In this document: piece after piece, positions 47,132 to 59,546 of the stretch
Layout of the letters: the number at the start of each line of letters is the position of its first letter
How positions within the stretch are numbered: the stretch's first letter is position 1
Origin: Conus ventricosus
Taxonomy: Eukaryota; Mollusca; Gastropoda; Neogastropoda; Conidae
Assembly: GCA_018398815.1 (NCBI GenBank)
Contig: CM031607.1
Coordinates: 81,870,971-81,934,970, forward strand
Direction: 5' to 3'
Length of the DNA stretch: 64,000 nucleotides
The notes under the pieces: model-generated
Told to the model about the DNA's origin: nothing
The model's database searches: none
The model's input: only the letters and a program-made list of their open reading frames with translations
Position numbers and translations under genes: made by a program

Positions 47132-48480
47132 AGAGATGGGGGCAGAGGGGACAGCTGCTGGTTATTGATCCAGCAGCTCTATGGAGAAAGCGCCCAAACA
47201 AAACGGGGGTCATTCAGGCGCTCCGCCTGAATGACTAGAAAAAAGACCTCAACGGGCCAAAAATAATACTAAGGGAGGTAGATCCTGCACACCCCACCCC
47301 ACGCACTCACCCCCCCACCCCAACCCACGCATGCACACCCCCCCCCCCCACACCCCCCACACCCTGCCCATGCACTCACACCCCCCACCCTGCCCACGCA
47401 CCCCCCACACCACATATTTTTTTTAAATTCTTGCACAAAACAAGAGAAACTGATTTAAATTAATTTTTTTTAATTTTATGATTTAAATTTGGTTTAAAAA
47501 TGAAGCCCGAAACAGTTAGAGTGCTTACTAATCTATTTGAGGAGTTGGAGATAAAGATGGTTTGTGAGTGGGAGGGTGTTATAGATCAGTTAAAGAACTG
47601 GTTTGAAGAATTAAATTCGGGATCTTTTAATGCATAAATATACGAAAAAGTGTGAAGCAGGCTATCAGCAAAATTACAGATAATTGGCCACAACCAATTA
47701 TAAAAATTGTTTGCTATTTTAGTTGATGATAGACTCCTGAAGATTTTTAATCTGACTGTTTCTACTACCCTCGAAGGAGTAGCTATTCGCTTTAATGAAG
47801 TTCATGTTTTACGATTAGAAAGACTATGAATAAGAGCTGAATTTACAATTAATTTTTTATTTTTTTATATTAAAAAATGGCTGTCGAACTCAGTGAATCT
47901 GATTAAAGAATTGTAATGAACTATTTGACGAAACAATTAAAAATTATTAACATTGATTTTAGTGAATTTGGGTTTTTGAGAATGATATAGACAATATAAT
48001 AAAAGAAAATAGTGAACTATTTAACGAAGCAATCAAAGTGATAAACATTGACTGTAGTAAATTCAGAAAAGCTAAATATTGGCGGGTGTTATTGTAAGGT
48101 TAACGTGCCCTTGAAGTGTTGCGACACTTGGGTGAAGAATAAAAGCCTGGTTTACTTAGTTTTATTTACATTTATTTTTTTTTGATTTACGTAAATTTTT
48201 GGCTTTAAAAATGACGACCACAATTTAAATTTGAGGGCAGAAAACTATATACAATGGAAGAAATATTTGATAGTGACAAACAATTAAGAATATGTTCAGT
48301 GAGTAGACATGAATATTTATTAACCCCTACAAACGTTCATGAAAGCGTAGCACACGCCATATCTAAATCCCAGGCCCCTTCAGATGGAACCGCCAGTAAA
48401 AGTGCTGTTAGCCGTTCTGATTGATTTATTTTAACGCCTGATGATACTAACATGCCAGTCTGGGTTCAACAAGGCAAAAA
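47132..48480 (+). other. Polinton region with small unidentified ORFs
   Basis: 47,280-47,415 is C-rich low-complexity sequence (CACCCC). A small ORF at 47,500-47,637 (MKPETVRVLTNLFEELEIKM...) and a reading from 48,254 (MEEIFDSDKQLRICSVSRHE...) are AT-rich Polinton-like coding in broken frames. I recognise neither. They precede the polymerase and could be decayed accessory genes or its 5' part. Confidence 0.4.
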
Positions 48481-48489
48481 GAAGTAATC

Positions 48490-51400
48490 AGCTATCACGA
48501 CTTTAACTCTAACTGGGCTAATTACAGCTTACACAGTTTAACCATGCAAGTGAGGAGGCAAAGTAAAGGGGTTCTGGGTGGTCTGAAGGGCCCAGTCCTT
48601 GAAATTTGATTGAGACAAACAAAGTTCTATACTTTTGTTGGCAATTCTTACCTTCCTCTACCAAAAGAGTTAGATTTTAAACGAGCAGTCTTTAAAACAT
48701 ACATTTTTCTGACAACATGTGTTTTGTGGTGTGTTTTAGCGCATTTACATCCTGTTAAAATCATGAAAAACAGAGTTTCCAATTATGAACAATATAAGCA
48801 AGAGCTGAACTTTGATAACAATCCTTCCCAGTAAGCATAGAAAGTATATCTCAGTTTGAAGAGAAAAACAAACCAATCACTGTAAACGTATACACATGGT
48901 CTTTTGAAGCTGATCTAGTCCCTCTAAGGGTTTCTCCTAACGCCCCCAACTTAGGTGAATCACTTAACAAACATGTAGACTTGCACTATTTGCATAGATA
49001 GTACAAAGAGTCATTATGTATTAATCAGAACAATAAGCAGACTTATGGGCTTTACATCAAAGAATCGTGCTAAAAAAGAGGTTTGCAGAAGGTGTTAGTT
49101 AGAATTCCCAACTTTTAGAAGCAGCTGGCCCACCCATAAGGAACGTTGTAAAGTTTTGTAGACTGTGAAACCAAACTCTCGCGCCTAAACCGGGTCTAAA
49201 GTTAGTTTTAAGAATATACACAAAATGTGATGAGTCCATTACGTGGTTTATGCTGACTTTGAATCGCTCTTACCGCAGTACTATGGTCCACAACAGCAAG
49301 AACAAAAAACAACGTTATTAACCACCATCAGATCTGTTTTTATGCGTTTATTGTTGTTAGGTCAGACGGCGACACACAACACCGGATTTACGAGGTCCCA
49401 CGCAGCCAGCAGATTCTTAGAGCAGTGAAACAACTTCGCAATCAGTTTATCCAACCCCAACTAAATCTTTCAGACATTGTTATCAACTCTGAAGACCAGA
49501 CGCTATGATTCATTACGCACTGTGGATATGTAATAAAGAATTTTTTGGCAACGCAGTAAGAGACCACGATCACATTACGGGAAAGTTTAGGGGGCAGCAC
49601 ACAACAATTGTAATCTTCAGCTAAAGGGTTTGACCCTAAGTACATGGAAACTGCCTATCTTCTTTCATAACTAAGAGGCTACGATTCTCATTTTATCATG
49701 CAAGCAGTGACTTCTAATATAAGAGGGTTACCTGCATTGCACAGTCTTCAGAAAAGTACATGACTTTTACTCTTGACTCTTTTTTCCTTTTATTGACTCT
49801 GCCCAACATCTGATGGTAGTTTAGAAGTTAGCAGGATCGCTTAAAGACTTTCCAATCACTAAACAATACTTTGACCCATCTTTAGTGGGGAAGGTGTCTA
49901 TCCTTAGAATACATGAACTCGTGGGATAGGTTTGATGAAGACCACTTCCCCCTAAAGGTGCTTTCTTTTCTAGTCTTAGAGGCAAAGACATAACTGACCC
50001 CCGACTATGAATACGCACAGAAAGCCTGGACAGAATTACCTGTGAAACGATGGGCGATTATCATTGATCAATATTTATTGGCTGACGTGTGTTTATTGGC
50101 AGACGTCTTTCAGAATTACGATCTACATGCATGAAACATTAAAACTTAGACTCGTCACATTACATCTCTGCGCCTGGCTTCTTGGGACGCCTTCTTAAAG
50201 TCTTAAACATTCAGATTGACTTAAATTTGATTACCACACTTCAGATGTTTGAAGACGGGCTGAGGGGAGGTATTAGCATGGCCTCACTTTCCTTACTGCA
50301 AACCCAAATAACAAATATTTAGCGATTATGACCCCCCCAAAACCCACCAACTATCTAATGTACTTAGACGCTAACAATCTGTATGGGTGGGCCATGAGTT
50401 AACCGCTTCCATTACGTAACTTTAGGATGTACACAGGGCATGGTACAAATAATATTCAAGGGGCATTAAAGTGGTTGAACTGTTGACGTCGGGATCAACA
50501 GTACGGGTTTATTCTAGAAGTGATTTTAGAATATCCTTATAAACTGCATGACCTCCACAACGATTACCCTCTGGCCGCAGAAAGATTAAAAATGAGCCCT
50601 ATCAATCTTCGCCACAAACTAAGTATGTTTGTCATTACGACTGTTACAGTTTTACTTAAGACACGGACTAAAAACTGACAGCTGTTCATAGAATCATTGC
50701 TTTTGATCAAGACCCTTTTATGAGGCCATACTCAAGAAGAATACTGATCTTAGAACCCCGAGCCACTGATGCTTCAGAAAAAGACTTCTTTAAACTAAGA
50801 ACAACAGCTGTTTTGGCCAAAACATGGAGAACGTACACAATCGTAAAGATGTTAAATTAGTTACAAAAGAAAACAGCAATTAAGTTTGCCTCTAAACCCA
50901 ACTTTTAAAGGGACTTTAGAAGATTTAACGGCAGCCTGGTTGGCTTTATGATAAAGGGAAAAGGATGTTAAGTTGGACAAGCCGGTGTTTTCGGCTTTTA
51001 CTGTATTAGAGATGTAAAAGTTATGATGTTAGAATTTCTGTTTGGACTACTTTAAACCCGCGGGTACCAGAAGCAAGAGTCCTTTACACAGACTGACTCT
51101 TTTTTCTAGACGTCCCCACAGAAGACTTCTATAAGGATTTAGAAAAAGAAGTGGCTAAAGGGTGCTGATGGATGGTTACGACACATGCGACTATTCTAAA
51201 GACAGCCCCTACATTCAACTGTAAACAAGAAGTTATTGGAAAGATGAAGGATGAACTCAATGGGACAGTTATAAAGATATGTGGGGTTACGGTCGAAGAT
51301 GTATAGCGTTGCCAGCCAGACTTTGTAATGAAAAAGCTAAGGGCATAAGTTAAGAAGTTGTCAAAAAAAATATATCTCAGACACTACAAGCAGCTCTCTT

Positions 51401-51560
51401 TGAAAACAAAGTTTTTTACACACAAACGTTTAAACTGCGCTTTCTCTTCATCAAGTAAACACAACTGCTGTTAACAAGAAATCACTAGTCTCTAACAATA
51501 ACAAGAGAACTTACGTTAATCCCGAGTTTTCATATGCTGTAGGGCACTGGAGAACTTTAA
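48490..51560 (+). pseudogene. Polinton protein-primed DNA polymerase B (broken)
   Basis: Family B polymerase of the protein-primed type that replicates Polintons. An N-terminal region is readable from ISYHDFNSNWANYSLHSLT (about 48,490). The exonuclease-like motif VYADFESLLPQYYG lies at 49,244-49,285. Further on are LKDFPITKQYF and FFSSLRGKDITD (49,840-50,000), MGDYH (about 50,050) and SHYISAPGFLGRLLK (about 50,155-50,200). FEDGLRGGISMASLSLL follows, then YLDANNLYGWAMS (50,361-50,399), a catalytic block. ILEYPYKLHDLHNDYPLAAE (about 50,522-50,580) comes next, and a decayed YTDTDS-type box near 51,084 reads YTD-stop. Dozens of stops and frameshifts make it non-functional. Confidence 0.92.
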
Positions 51561-51840
51561 AAGACTAACTTGACTGATTATTTTGGAACTAACTGTATTA
51601 TTTAAGAACCTAACCCGTACTTATTTAAAAACATTTAAATTGTACTTATTTAAGAACCTAATAGTATTAACTTAAGAACCTAACTAGTACTTTAAAATAA
51701 ACTTATAATTTACTTGTCTTTACTTGTATTTTACTTGAACTTAACTTAAAAGTACTTTCTATAACTAACTTAACTTGTACTTATTTAGTTCTTTAACTTG
51801 TACTTTTTCTAGTTCTTAAAAACTATTAAAAGAAAAAGGG
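51561..51840. repeat. Decayed AT-rich short repeats in Polinton
   Basis: A TACTTATTTAAGAACCTAAC-like unit recurs several times (for example near 51,595, 51,640 and 51,665), with shorter ACTTGTACTT variants up to 51,810. It lies just after the polymerase gene. Confidence 0.65.
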
Positions 51841-53060
51841 TCTACTGCAGGAGCTTGCTCTTTTTTTGCGAAGTTGGTCTTCTTCTTTTACTGTGGGCTC
51901 TTGTGGCTTTGTTGTTTGGTATGGTGTTAAGTATTTGTATGCTAAAACTCCCCACCACAACAACAGCAGCAAATACATAATATTACTTTTTTTTGTTGAT
52001 TGTGATTGTGTTGATGTTAATTGTGTTGTTGTTGGCGGTGGCGTGTTGTATTACTATCTAACAATTTTTGTTTTGCTGATTGGTTTGATTTTTTTTAGTC
52101 TGTTCCATTCAGCTAGTTTACGCCCTGCCTCAACCGTCCAGGATGTTTGCCTTAGTAAAATTTACTCATTGTGGTACATTCTGCTCCTGTGGAAAGGGTT
52201 TTGCTCCTGTGTGCTGTCCTGTAGCGTCTTTTCTCCTGATCGCTCATTTATTTTTATTTCGATTATATTTATATGATCAAATTAATATGATTAAGTAATT
52301 AATCCCATGATTTAAAAGGACATAACATGTCCCCAAAACTGTAATACATGTCACATGCAAGAGTTTAGGGACTTGTTTTTAAAAACCCGGGGCTTGTGAT
52401 AAGTCGTATTTTAAATTCTTCTTCTGAATCAACTGGCGCCCCTTACTTTCTAACTTAGCATATAAACTAATCATTGTCTGACCCCCCGATCTAACCATTT
52501 TTGGGCCCTAGCTGTGCTTGTACCTAGCGTAGTACTTCTCAACGTCTGATGGGAGGCAGTTGCTGAATCGTTCAATACTTAGTTCAACACCTTAATATGT
52601 TTAGTTTTTCCACAAGCAGCCAGAGAATATAATCTTTCTTTATGGCAGTTGTCTACGGAGTAGTCTGCTTGCCCTCACACTTTAATAGTTCGTCACAATC
52701 CATTTTTAAAGCAATAAAAAATAAAATAATACTTTTAAAACCATGTGTTTAAGCTGGTTAATTATGCTGTGCCTATCGTTGGTGTTTTAAATTTATTTTT
52801 AACCCTTGCAAAATGTTTGTTAGGATTAACCGCCCACCATGGGAAAGATAGAAGATTCGCCCAAAACTAGTTGCAACTTTATTTTTAGCTTTAACAACAA
52901 AGTTATCTTATTAAAAAGCACATTTGACAGCCCTTTTGTATTTTTGATTATTTTAATTATTTTTTTAGTTAATAAAAAGATGAGTGAAAAAAAGATTATC
53001 AAAACGATTTTACCACTCCGCTGTAATTAGCGGCCTTAGTATAGGCTATAGTGTGTTAGC
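51841..53060. other. Polinton region, no gene recognised
   Basis: A 136-codon ORF at 51,866-52,276 is hydrophobic and Val/Phe/Ser-rich but has no motif. A 63-codon ORF at 52,839-53,030 likewise. Decayed genes (for example the missing protease) could be hidden here, but I cannot support one. Confidence 0.4.
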
Positions 53061-53199
53061 AAAAAACATGTTTTAAAAAGAAGCCAGCTGGGCCTAGGAG
53101 GTTAGACATTGAGGACGTTGTTAAGGTTATAGTTTTAATTACTGCAGGGATTGCGTCCAAAAGACTTTCTGTTGCACAGGGAATTTTTCCCAGAAAATG

Positions 53200-53643
53200 T
53201 TAGTTCATAGAAAGATTAATCTAGAAATATTTATTTATAAAAGATGGCGGGAGTAGTTTGATGGTAGGAGGAGCTATTGTTAATGCCTTGGCCTCTCTGG
53301 AAGCAATTATATGTTTAGTAAATTGCGGTCCGATGAAGAGAGAGAACGCCTAACAAGGCAATGGAAGATTTAGCCAAGGCAAGAGACGTTATGGAAAGAC
53401 GAATTGCTCACTTAGACTTTATTAATTAAAACGTTAGGGTACAGGGAAATGCAGGCATACATTTTCAGCGTTGATGAGGCAATGAATTTAGTATTACTTA
53501 GTGACAGGAAAGAAGTTTCTTACATCACCGCCGCCAGAACTGTTGACTTTTATGAACCCTCAGAAGAACAGAAAATAGCAGAAATTGGTTTTTATTGTCG
53601 GTGTGCTATGGGAGCAATCTTTATTCTTTCACAAACAAACTAA
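53200..53643 (+). pseudogene. Polinton conserved coiled-coil protein (broken)
   Basis: In shifting frames it reads GGAIVNALA, a SGSNYMFSKLRS-like block (about 53,305-53,340) and KAMEDLAKARDVMERRIAHL then DFIN (about 53,358-53,425), a heptad-type coiled coil. An open stretch 53,449-53,643 ends with DFYEPSEEQKIAEIGF. From memory this wording occurs in a conserved small protein accompanying Polintons in marine invertebrates. Function unknown. It lies directly upstream of the integrase on the same strand. Confidence 0.6.
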
Positions 53644-53644
53644 A

Positions 53645-54628
53645 AATAATTAAAAATACAATTAAATACAGCCCTTCTTATGGACAATACGAAGTACAAA
53701 ATATATTATTTCCTAAAGGGTATTGGAAAGGAAAGACTGCTATTGAAAACTGAGTAAAGCTGCTAGAGTGGGATGATCGGATGCGAAAGACTGGCTTTCA
53801 AACAAGCAATTTGGCAATATATCTGCCTGCCCAAAAAGAATAATAAGCCTGATTTGTTAATTCAGTTCCTAACGACACCCACCCGATGGACTTGCTGTAT
53901 TTTTCCAAATGACAAGTTAGAGAAAAAAGTTTAAGTATGCTCTGACAGTTGTTGACATGGCTTCAAGATACAAAAATGCTGAGCCTTTAACGGAAAAAAA
54001 AGCTCAACTGCTGTGGCTGTGGCTTTACAACAATATGATTGCGAGGCCCCTTAAAACATCCTAGGATTGTTCAAGTTGATGATGGAAAAGGTTTTTAAGG
54101 TTCTGTTAACCAGCTGTTTTTAAAACATCATGTTACAGTTAAAAGAGGGATCCCAGGCAACCATGATCACAGGCCTAGTAGAAAACTTTAATAAGAATCT
54201 AGCTGAACGCCTGTTTACCTTCAATATCACAGAGAAATTTGGACAGAACGCGTAACACAGAATGGGTTAGGCGATTGCGGCAGTTTACGTGCCCTGAACA
54301 ATGAAGAATTTAAAGCAAAGGGTTGGGAAAACCCGTAAACGGCAATCAAATTAAAAAAATAGCATTACTGAAGATGCGCAAGGTAATCAAAAACTCTTGC
54401 CGTTTGGACTAAAGTAAGTACTTGTATGCTCATGGAGAGGCAGAGGGGCGATGTTAGAATTAGAGCCACAGATCCTTTTTTGGAGCGTTAGATGTATATG
54501 AAGTTGAAAGAATCATGGAAAACGACCCTCCCCTATATTATTTAAGAGAAACTCTCTCGTCTAAAAAGCCTGCCCTTAAAAGTTCCTTTTTTCGTGAGGC
54601 TGCAAGTTGTCCCCCCAAAAAACAGTGA
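53645..54628 (+). pseudogene. Polinton retroviral-type integrase (broken)
   Basis: DDE integrase that inserts the element. The N-terminal region has PKGYWKGKTAIEN (about 53,718-53,755), a region resembling the IWQIYLPAQK linker (about 53,805-53,840), and a D-containing first catalytic block in a decayed frame. The core then shows YALTVVDMASRYKNAEPLTE (about 53,937-53,995), RIVQVDDGKGF (about 54,064-54,096) and GLVENFNKNLAERLF (about 54,175-54,220) with the catalytic Glu. The C-terminal domain reads GALDVYEVERIMEN and PPLYYLRETLS (54,483-54,560). Frame changes and stops (for example inside the VDDGK block) disable it. Confidence 0.9.
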
Positions 54629-54639
54629 GTAACAAAAAA

Positions 54640-55760
54640 ATAGTGTTTATTTTTTTGGCCTTTTTGGTTTTAACTGATCGTGTGTTTTTTTTTTCAATGT
54701 TCTGTTTAATTGCTCAGTGTCTTTCCTGCCGTGAAGTAAACGTCTTTCTCCATCCTTTTGAAGTTCAATTTTTTGTCGTCTGTAATTCCTCACCATCGGC
54801 CAAAGCTTCTGAAATTCTTCGTCCGTAATGTTTTCATCCTGCAATGATTTGCTTATTCTTAATCTTAATGAACAAGTTTTGCTTTATGCTAGGGCTACAA
54901 TGGCAGTGTGCTTTTTTAATTTAGGAGTTATTTTTTTTAAAACAGCACTTACAACCATTGACATGGCGCCTAAACCAACCCGAGACCTCCTTATGCTAAA
55001 GAGATGGCGCTCCAACCCCACTAGCTTTAAAAAAGCAACCACTAGACCCCGCACTTACGCTAGCTTTCAGCCGATGAGCAGTAATTACATAAGAAAGAGT
55101 ATTTAAAGCTTTAGCATATTTTTTTTCTGGTAAGCCTTATACTTATTCAGTCGCTTTCTATTTCTTTTGAAATTCAGTTATTTGCTCTAACCTAAACTGT
55201 TGAACATGCATTTTTTAAATAAGATTATTTTATTAATTAATCTTTGTACATATCTTTTATTAATCCTTCTGGCCAGCACTTCTTTAACAGAGTAAAACGC
55301 AATAAAATCAACATACTTAATGAGAATAAAGTCGAGTACTGTTAGTTTGTCTTTGTCAACCATCCAGTAACCTTGTCAGATGATACATGGGTGTTTATTT
55401 TGTCTCCGTTTTTAGTAATTGCAAATACGATCTTAAGAGGAGCATCCAAGTTTTCGCCTTTATTGTATACCTCTGATTAACGTATGTTCTGGCAAGCTAG
55501 TATCGCCCTCCCTCGGAGTAAAATTAGGCGAAAAAATCATTGTCATTTGCCTAGGTAGTGATTCCTTTGTTTTGGGGGTAAATTCTAAGCCGACGGTTTC
55601 ATTCCCCACTTCAGCGGACTTCTTTCTCTGTTGCATATATTCAGAACCCTGCATAGTTATTTCAATCTGTTTTTTCTGTTGTGTTCCTGGAACTAGGCTA
55701 ACAAGATAGGGCCCTACAAATTTTAAAGGGTTTTCTAAATTGTTTTCTTATCAAAGTATT
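54640..55760 (-). other. Polinton region with unidentified minus-strand readings
   Basis: Minus-strand ORFs at 54,844-54,647 (MQDENITDEEFQKLWPMVRN...; charged, Lys/Arg-rich C-terminus) and 55,654-55,460 (MQGSEYMQQRKKSAEVGNET...) look like pieces of Polinton genes. The second continues upstream in frame from a NPLKFVGPYL-like reading near 55,730. A plus-strand ORF at 54,828-55,106 overlaps the first region. I recognise none of them. Confidence 0.4.
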
Positions 55761-56270
55761 ACTGTCACACTGTCACTCTTGCATACCCCCATTCATGACA
55801 GCATTTACTCCATACGCACACGCAAACTTTCCCAAACACCAAAAGGAGCACTACCGAATGTTTTTCTTCTCCCCTCTCCTTCAGGGAAAACACTTTACTA
55901 AGTCCAACCCCAAATTTAACAGATTTACACAAGTATCTTCTACATGAGGACAAATAAATCTGCCCCATGATCTCCTCACGAGAGACAAATCAATCTTCAC
56001 CATGTATCTCTCTTACTGAGAGAAAATAGTCTTCACACTGTATCTTTTCTTTACACTGGAGAATAAACGTTAGTTCGCTTCTATAAGCCATGGCTTACAT
56101 TCCTTTAACCAAATTCCGGACAGGATTTTTCATAACTCCGCCCGTAAATTTTTTTTCCCCTGAGCACTGCCCCCGCCTCCGTTAATACATGCTTCCCCCT
56201 TTTTTGAAAAAACCCCGCATCGTTATTAAAAACCCATAAACATTTCCGGGCACTCCTTTCAGATCAAACT
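55761..56270. other. Polinton spacer, C-richer
   Basis: Less AT-rich than its surroundings. Three short TCTTCAC.ATGTATCT-like units lie around 55,990-56,045. It may be a small foreign insertion. No gene was recognised. Confidence 0.35.
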
Positions 56271-56279
56271 CAGTTGTTC

Positions 56280-57019
56280 TGCTAGGTCTTTTAGCTCTAC
56301 TGCAACGCATTTAGGTGCTACCCTCCGCTTTTGATTCTGGCCCTCGAGACATTCTTTTTATAATTTTAAAATTATAATAAACAATTGTTATACGCAATCA
56401 ATAATAAACAAATTATAATAAACAAACGTATTGAATGGGGGGTCAGTCCATAACATAGCTTAGCGTGCTTAGTTTTTTCTAACTGCTCTTTTATTTTTTT
56501 TTAGCTCATCTTTGTCCCTTATTATATAATTTTCACTTAAACATTCTTCAAAACTAGCTTTGCCCTTAGTGTAAAATAATACAACCGATTTTAACTGCGA
56601 TCGAAAGTCTTTTAAGACGCATTGTATTTTGAGTTAAGAGCCACACGGAAACTAAGGCGTGGCGGCCACAAAATGCTAGCTTTGACAGAGCTTTTCTTTT
56701 TTAACAATGTCTCGTTCAGCTGAACAGTCATCAATATAAACAGTGTTTCAGTTCCTCAAATAGTCTATAGTAATGTTCTAAACAGTCGCTCAGTTTGTCG
56801 CTAGGATCAACTAAAAATATTTTCCCGTCTGTCCAAATAAATTCCTTTCTTTGTAAGACTTTTTGTGCTTAATGGTTGGCAGAATATAAACAATGTACTC
56901 GTAATGAAACCTGTATATTGTTTGTAACAAATCAAGTACGAAGACAGTTTTCCCACACCCAGTAATCCGCAGATGAGAGAACAGTGCGGATTTTTTGGCA
57001 GAAACTTCAAGCTATCCAT
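56280..57019 (-). pseudogene. Polinton packaging ATPase (A32/FtsK type), broken
   Basis: Genome-packaging NTPase on the minus strand. It starts MDSLKFLPKNPHCSLICG at 57,019. The Walker A reads TGCGKTVFVLDLL in the frame next to the start (about 56,962-56,925). Downstream are YEYIVYILPTIKHKKSY (about 56,905-56,855) and a Walker B-like TVYIDDCSAERDIV (about 56,745-56,705). Later readings around 56,660-56,480 include KDFRSQLKSVVLFY and KDELKKIKEQLEKTK. The P-loop sits after a frameshift, so the protein is not continuous. It follows the major capsid gene closely on the same strand. Confidence 0.85.
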
Positions 57020-57059
57020 CTGTTTTTATTAGAATATTTTCTTCTGCATTTTAAAACGG

Positions 57060-58318
57060 GCGCGTCTTTTAACCTGTTTTCTTCAATGTTTAACTGAGCA
57101 TCACAAACCATAAAAATGTGCATTTTTTTTGGGGGCATCCCCGTCTGCTTTTGTGAATATTTATTTTTATACCATCTTCCCCTATCCTTTCTCCGCTTCC
57201 AAAAAATCTATTGTAAATGTGGATCTAAAATCCAGCCACAGCCCATATTTGGTTATTAAGTAGTCTTCAAGTCTTACATCATAAAGGCAAAGTTTTTTAC
57301 ATACACGATCAACTGCAGGATCCTTTGCCTACCTCCAGCGAAAAAACTTTCTTATTTCATCAAAGTGTTGGTGAGGTAAAAGTCCGCCCCCTTGAATACA
57401 GCTGGTCAGACTTGCCATTTATTACGCAGTCAACCTTCTAAATTTTTGGGATTATAAAACGCTTTGATTCTCTCTGAAAAGGGTTGTTCCTTCAGTAAAA
57501 CAAGAAAAAAAATTCCTTTTAAAGACTTTACAGACCTATTTAAATGTATGTTCCAAAGAGTGTCTCGCTTGTTTTTATTTTCTGTAGTGGCGTTTTATAA
57601 CCCTTTCATAATAAATACCGTTTTACTTTTATACTGGGTTAAGATTGTTCGGGCCCATTCAGGGTTAGTAACAACATCAAACTCAAGAGAGATGTCGCTA
57701 ACTGTGTATTTAGCTAAGGATCTTCAGACAGAACGACAGAATCGCTAGGATTAAATGTCAGTGCATAAGAAAGTTTTTCTTTTGTGCGCCTTGGTAATAT
57801 GGCATATGCGTCTTTAACAGCTCAAAATCTAGAGGGATGCAGAATCTATTGCCAAATGCTTCTGCTACTGCCTCATCTTTAACACATTCTTTGGGATCCT
57901 CCCCTTTTAAGCCTGTGCTTGAGACCGTTTGGGCTTTGTATTCCTGATAAAATTTCTCTTTCCTTTCTTTTTAGGCAGCCCTAGATCAGAATAGAGGGCA
58001 AAAATATCTGGCCCCTCTTAGTAAAAAGACTTCGTTGCCCAGTTTAATTTCTATATGATTAACGATAGCCCTGCCTAAATTAGCAACAACAGTAGCATTA
58101 GGAATCTGCCGATTTAATATCTATTTTGAATGATAGTTTATGGTGCCTGGCATTTTAAATCGTCAGCGCCAAGATCAGGGAACTTAACTATTAATTCTTG
58201 TCCAGGCTCAACTGTTGATGGAGTATTTACACTAATTACAGTCTGCCCTTTTACCCTTTTTCACCGTGGGGTTCCTTCTCTTTTCTGTATGGTCGAGGTC
58301 ACAACCGTATGAGTTCAT
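57060..58318 (-). pseudogene. Polinton major capsid protein (double jelly-roll type), broken
   Basis: Shell-forming protein of the putative virion. An ATG at 58,318 starts MNSYGCDLDHTEKRRNPTVK, the characteristic N-terminus of this family. Then ATVVANLGRAIVNHIEIKLG (about 58,095-58,035), KDEAVAEAFGNRFCIPLDFE (about 57,885-57,825) with HMPYYQ, and FDVVTNPEWARTI (about 57,680-57,640). Later LKTPLQKIKTSETL (about 57,540), KSDQLYSRG (about 57,420-57,390) and an LWLDFRST-like block (about 57,250-57,215) can be read. About 420 codons in total, somewhat short, with many stops and frame changes. It is divergently paired with the coiled-coil/membrane gene at 58,354. Confidence 0.88.
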
Positions 58319-58353
58319 TTTTTATAAAACAAAAAAAAATATAAATAAAAAAT
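58319..58353. promoter_or_regulatory. 35-bp divergent promoter between capsid and membrane genes
   Basis: The gap between the two divergent start codons is 35 bp and nearly all A/T. It contains TATAAA on the plus strand and TTTATA-type sequence for the other side. Both genes must be driven from this short interval if their starts are right. Confidence 0.5.
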
Positions 58354-59546
58354 ATGGATGAAGATTTTGGGCCCCATTGATCCTGTTGAAGAAGAAGATG
58401 AAAAAGAATGGGTCCTTCATTGCAAGAAGAGCTTGAAGGGGGGGCAGGAGGCCAAGGAGTGGGTTAAGTCAAATACGATTGCTAGATAGAATTGAATCAT
58501 TTTATAGCCATATGGGGCGAGAGCAGCCGAAGCACTTAGGTTTCTGATTTTTCAACAGATGAAAATAATCATTTGTATGTAAGAACCAGTAAAGGAAAGA
58601 GCGTACGGCTTACTGCAAAAACCCGACCCAACCCCGTTTTTAAGCAGGGCCCCAATTCTTAGAGATCTCCTGTTGTTGACCAAAGGCAATTAAACTTTAT
58701 TGGCGATTAAGGTCTGAAACTGTTATCGTTTACAAAACTTGGGGAGAGTTACCAACACAATTGAAATACAAAAAAATTTCCTCTTGAAGAATTAAATCAA
58801 ACAACAGATGAAATAATAGCAGAAATTGAAACAAGTTTAAGTGAGGAGACAATCAGAAAAACATTAGCAACAATTAATGATCCTCCATTGCCTATGCGCG
58901 ACCTCCGGGGTATTAAGACTGCTTTACGACAATAAGAGAAGAACTAATGCTCGGCAGGGCAAAACTTAGTAAGCTAGAGAGAGAGATAGAAGAAGAAAAA
59001 AATAAGCTGGCTGATAACAATTTAGGGCAAGAAGAAAAGGCTATAATACAGCAGAAAATACAGAAGTTAATGGGTGAAAGGGAAGGGCATTAAGCGCGAT
59101 TTCTATTCTCAGAGGAAATCTAGAATCTCAAACAACCAGATTCAAAGAAACTATAAAGAAAAATACTTCATGAAAACACTACGCTGGCAGAAAGAATAAG
59201 GATTCTGTTTAGAGAAGAGGGATTACAGTAGTTAGCATATTAACAGCTGTTGGGTTGCCATCTCTACACTTGTTTATGCTTTAACGGGTAGTGCACCAAC
59301 AGGGCCATAGCTCCTCCAACGCCTCAGCCTGGTAAAAGTTGGATTAGAAAACAATTGCATCATCTAGCAAACTTATTAAAGAAGTTAGCAGCTAAAGCGC
59401 TTGATGCTCTCCCTGGCATAATAGGCAGTGTTGTTAGTTGGGTTTTGTCTACTATAGGCAAAGTTGCTGGTTATATGGCTGACCATCTGTGGACGTTAGG
59501 GGTGCTAGCTGCTGGATTAATTTTTAGTCAAATAAAGTATAGCTAA
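58354..59546 (+). pseudogene. Polinton coiled-coil and membrane protein (broken)
   Basis: Acidic N-terminus (MDEDFG...), then a region around 58,780-59,090 with TDEIIAEIETSLSEETIRKT, MRDLRGIKTALRQ and KLEREIEEEKNKLADNN, predicted coiled coil. Next come TLAERIRILFREEGI (about 59,180-59,225) and a hydrophobic ILTAVGLPSL stretch. The last part (59,355-59,546) has HLANLLKKLAAKALDALPGIIG and two hydrophobic segments ending LWTLGVLAAGLIFSQI, likely membrane-spanning. This arrangement recurs in Polintons from memory. Function is unproven; a virion membrane or penton-associated role is possible. Several frameshifts. Confidence 0.7.

Noticed and set aside
51866..52276. 136-codon hydrophobic Polinton protein
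   Set aside because: No recognised motif, low-complexity GTT-rich composition and no clear start context; kept only as part of an unassigned region.
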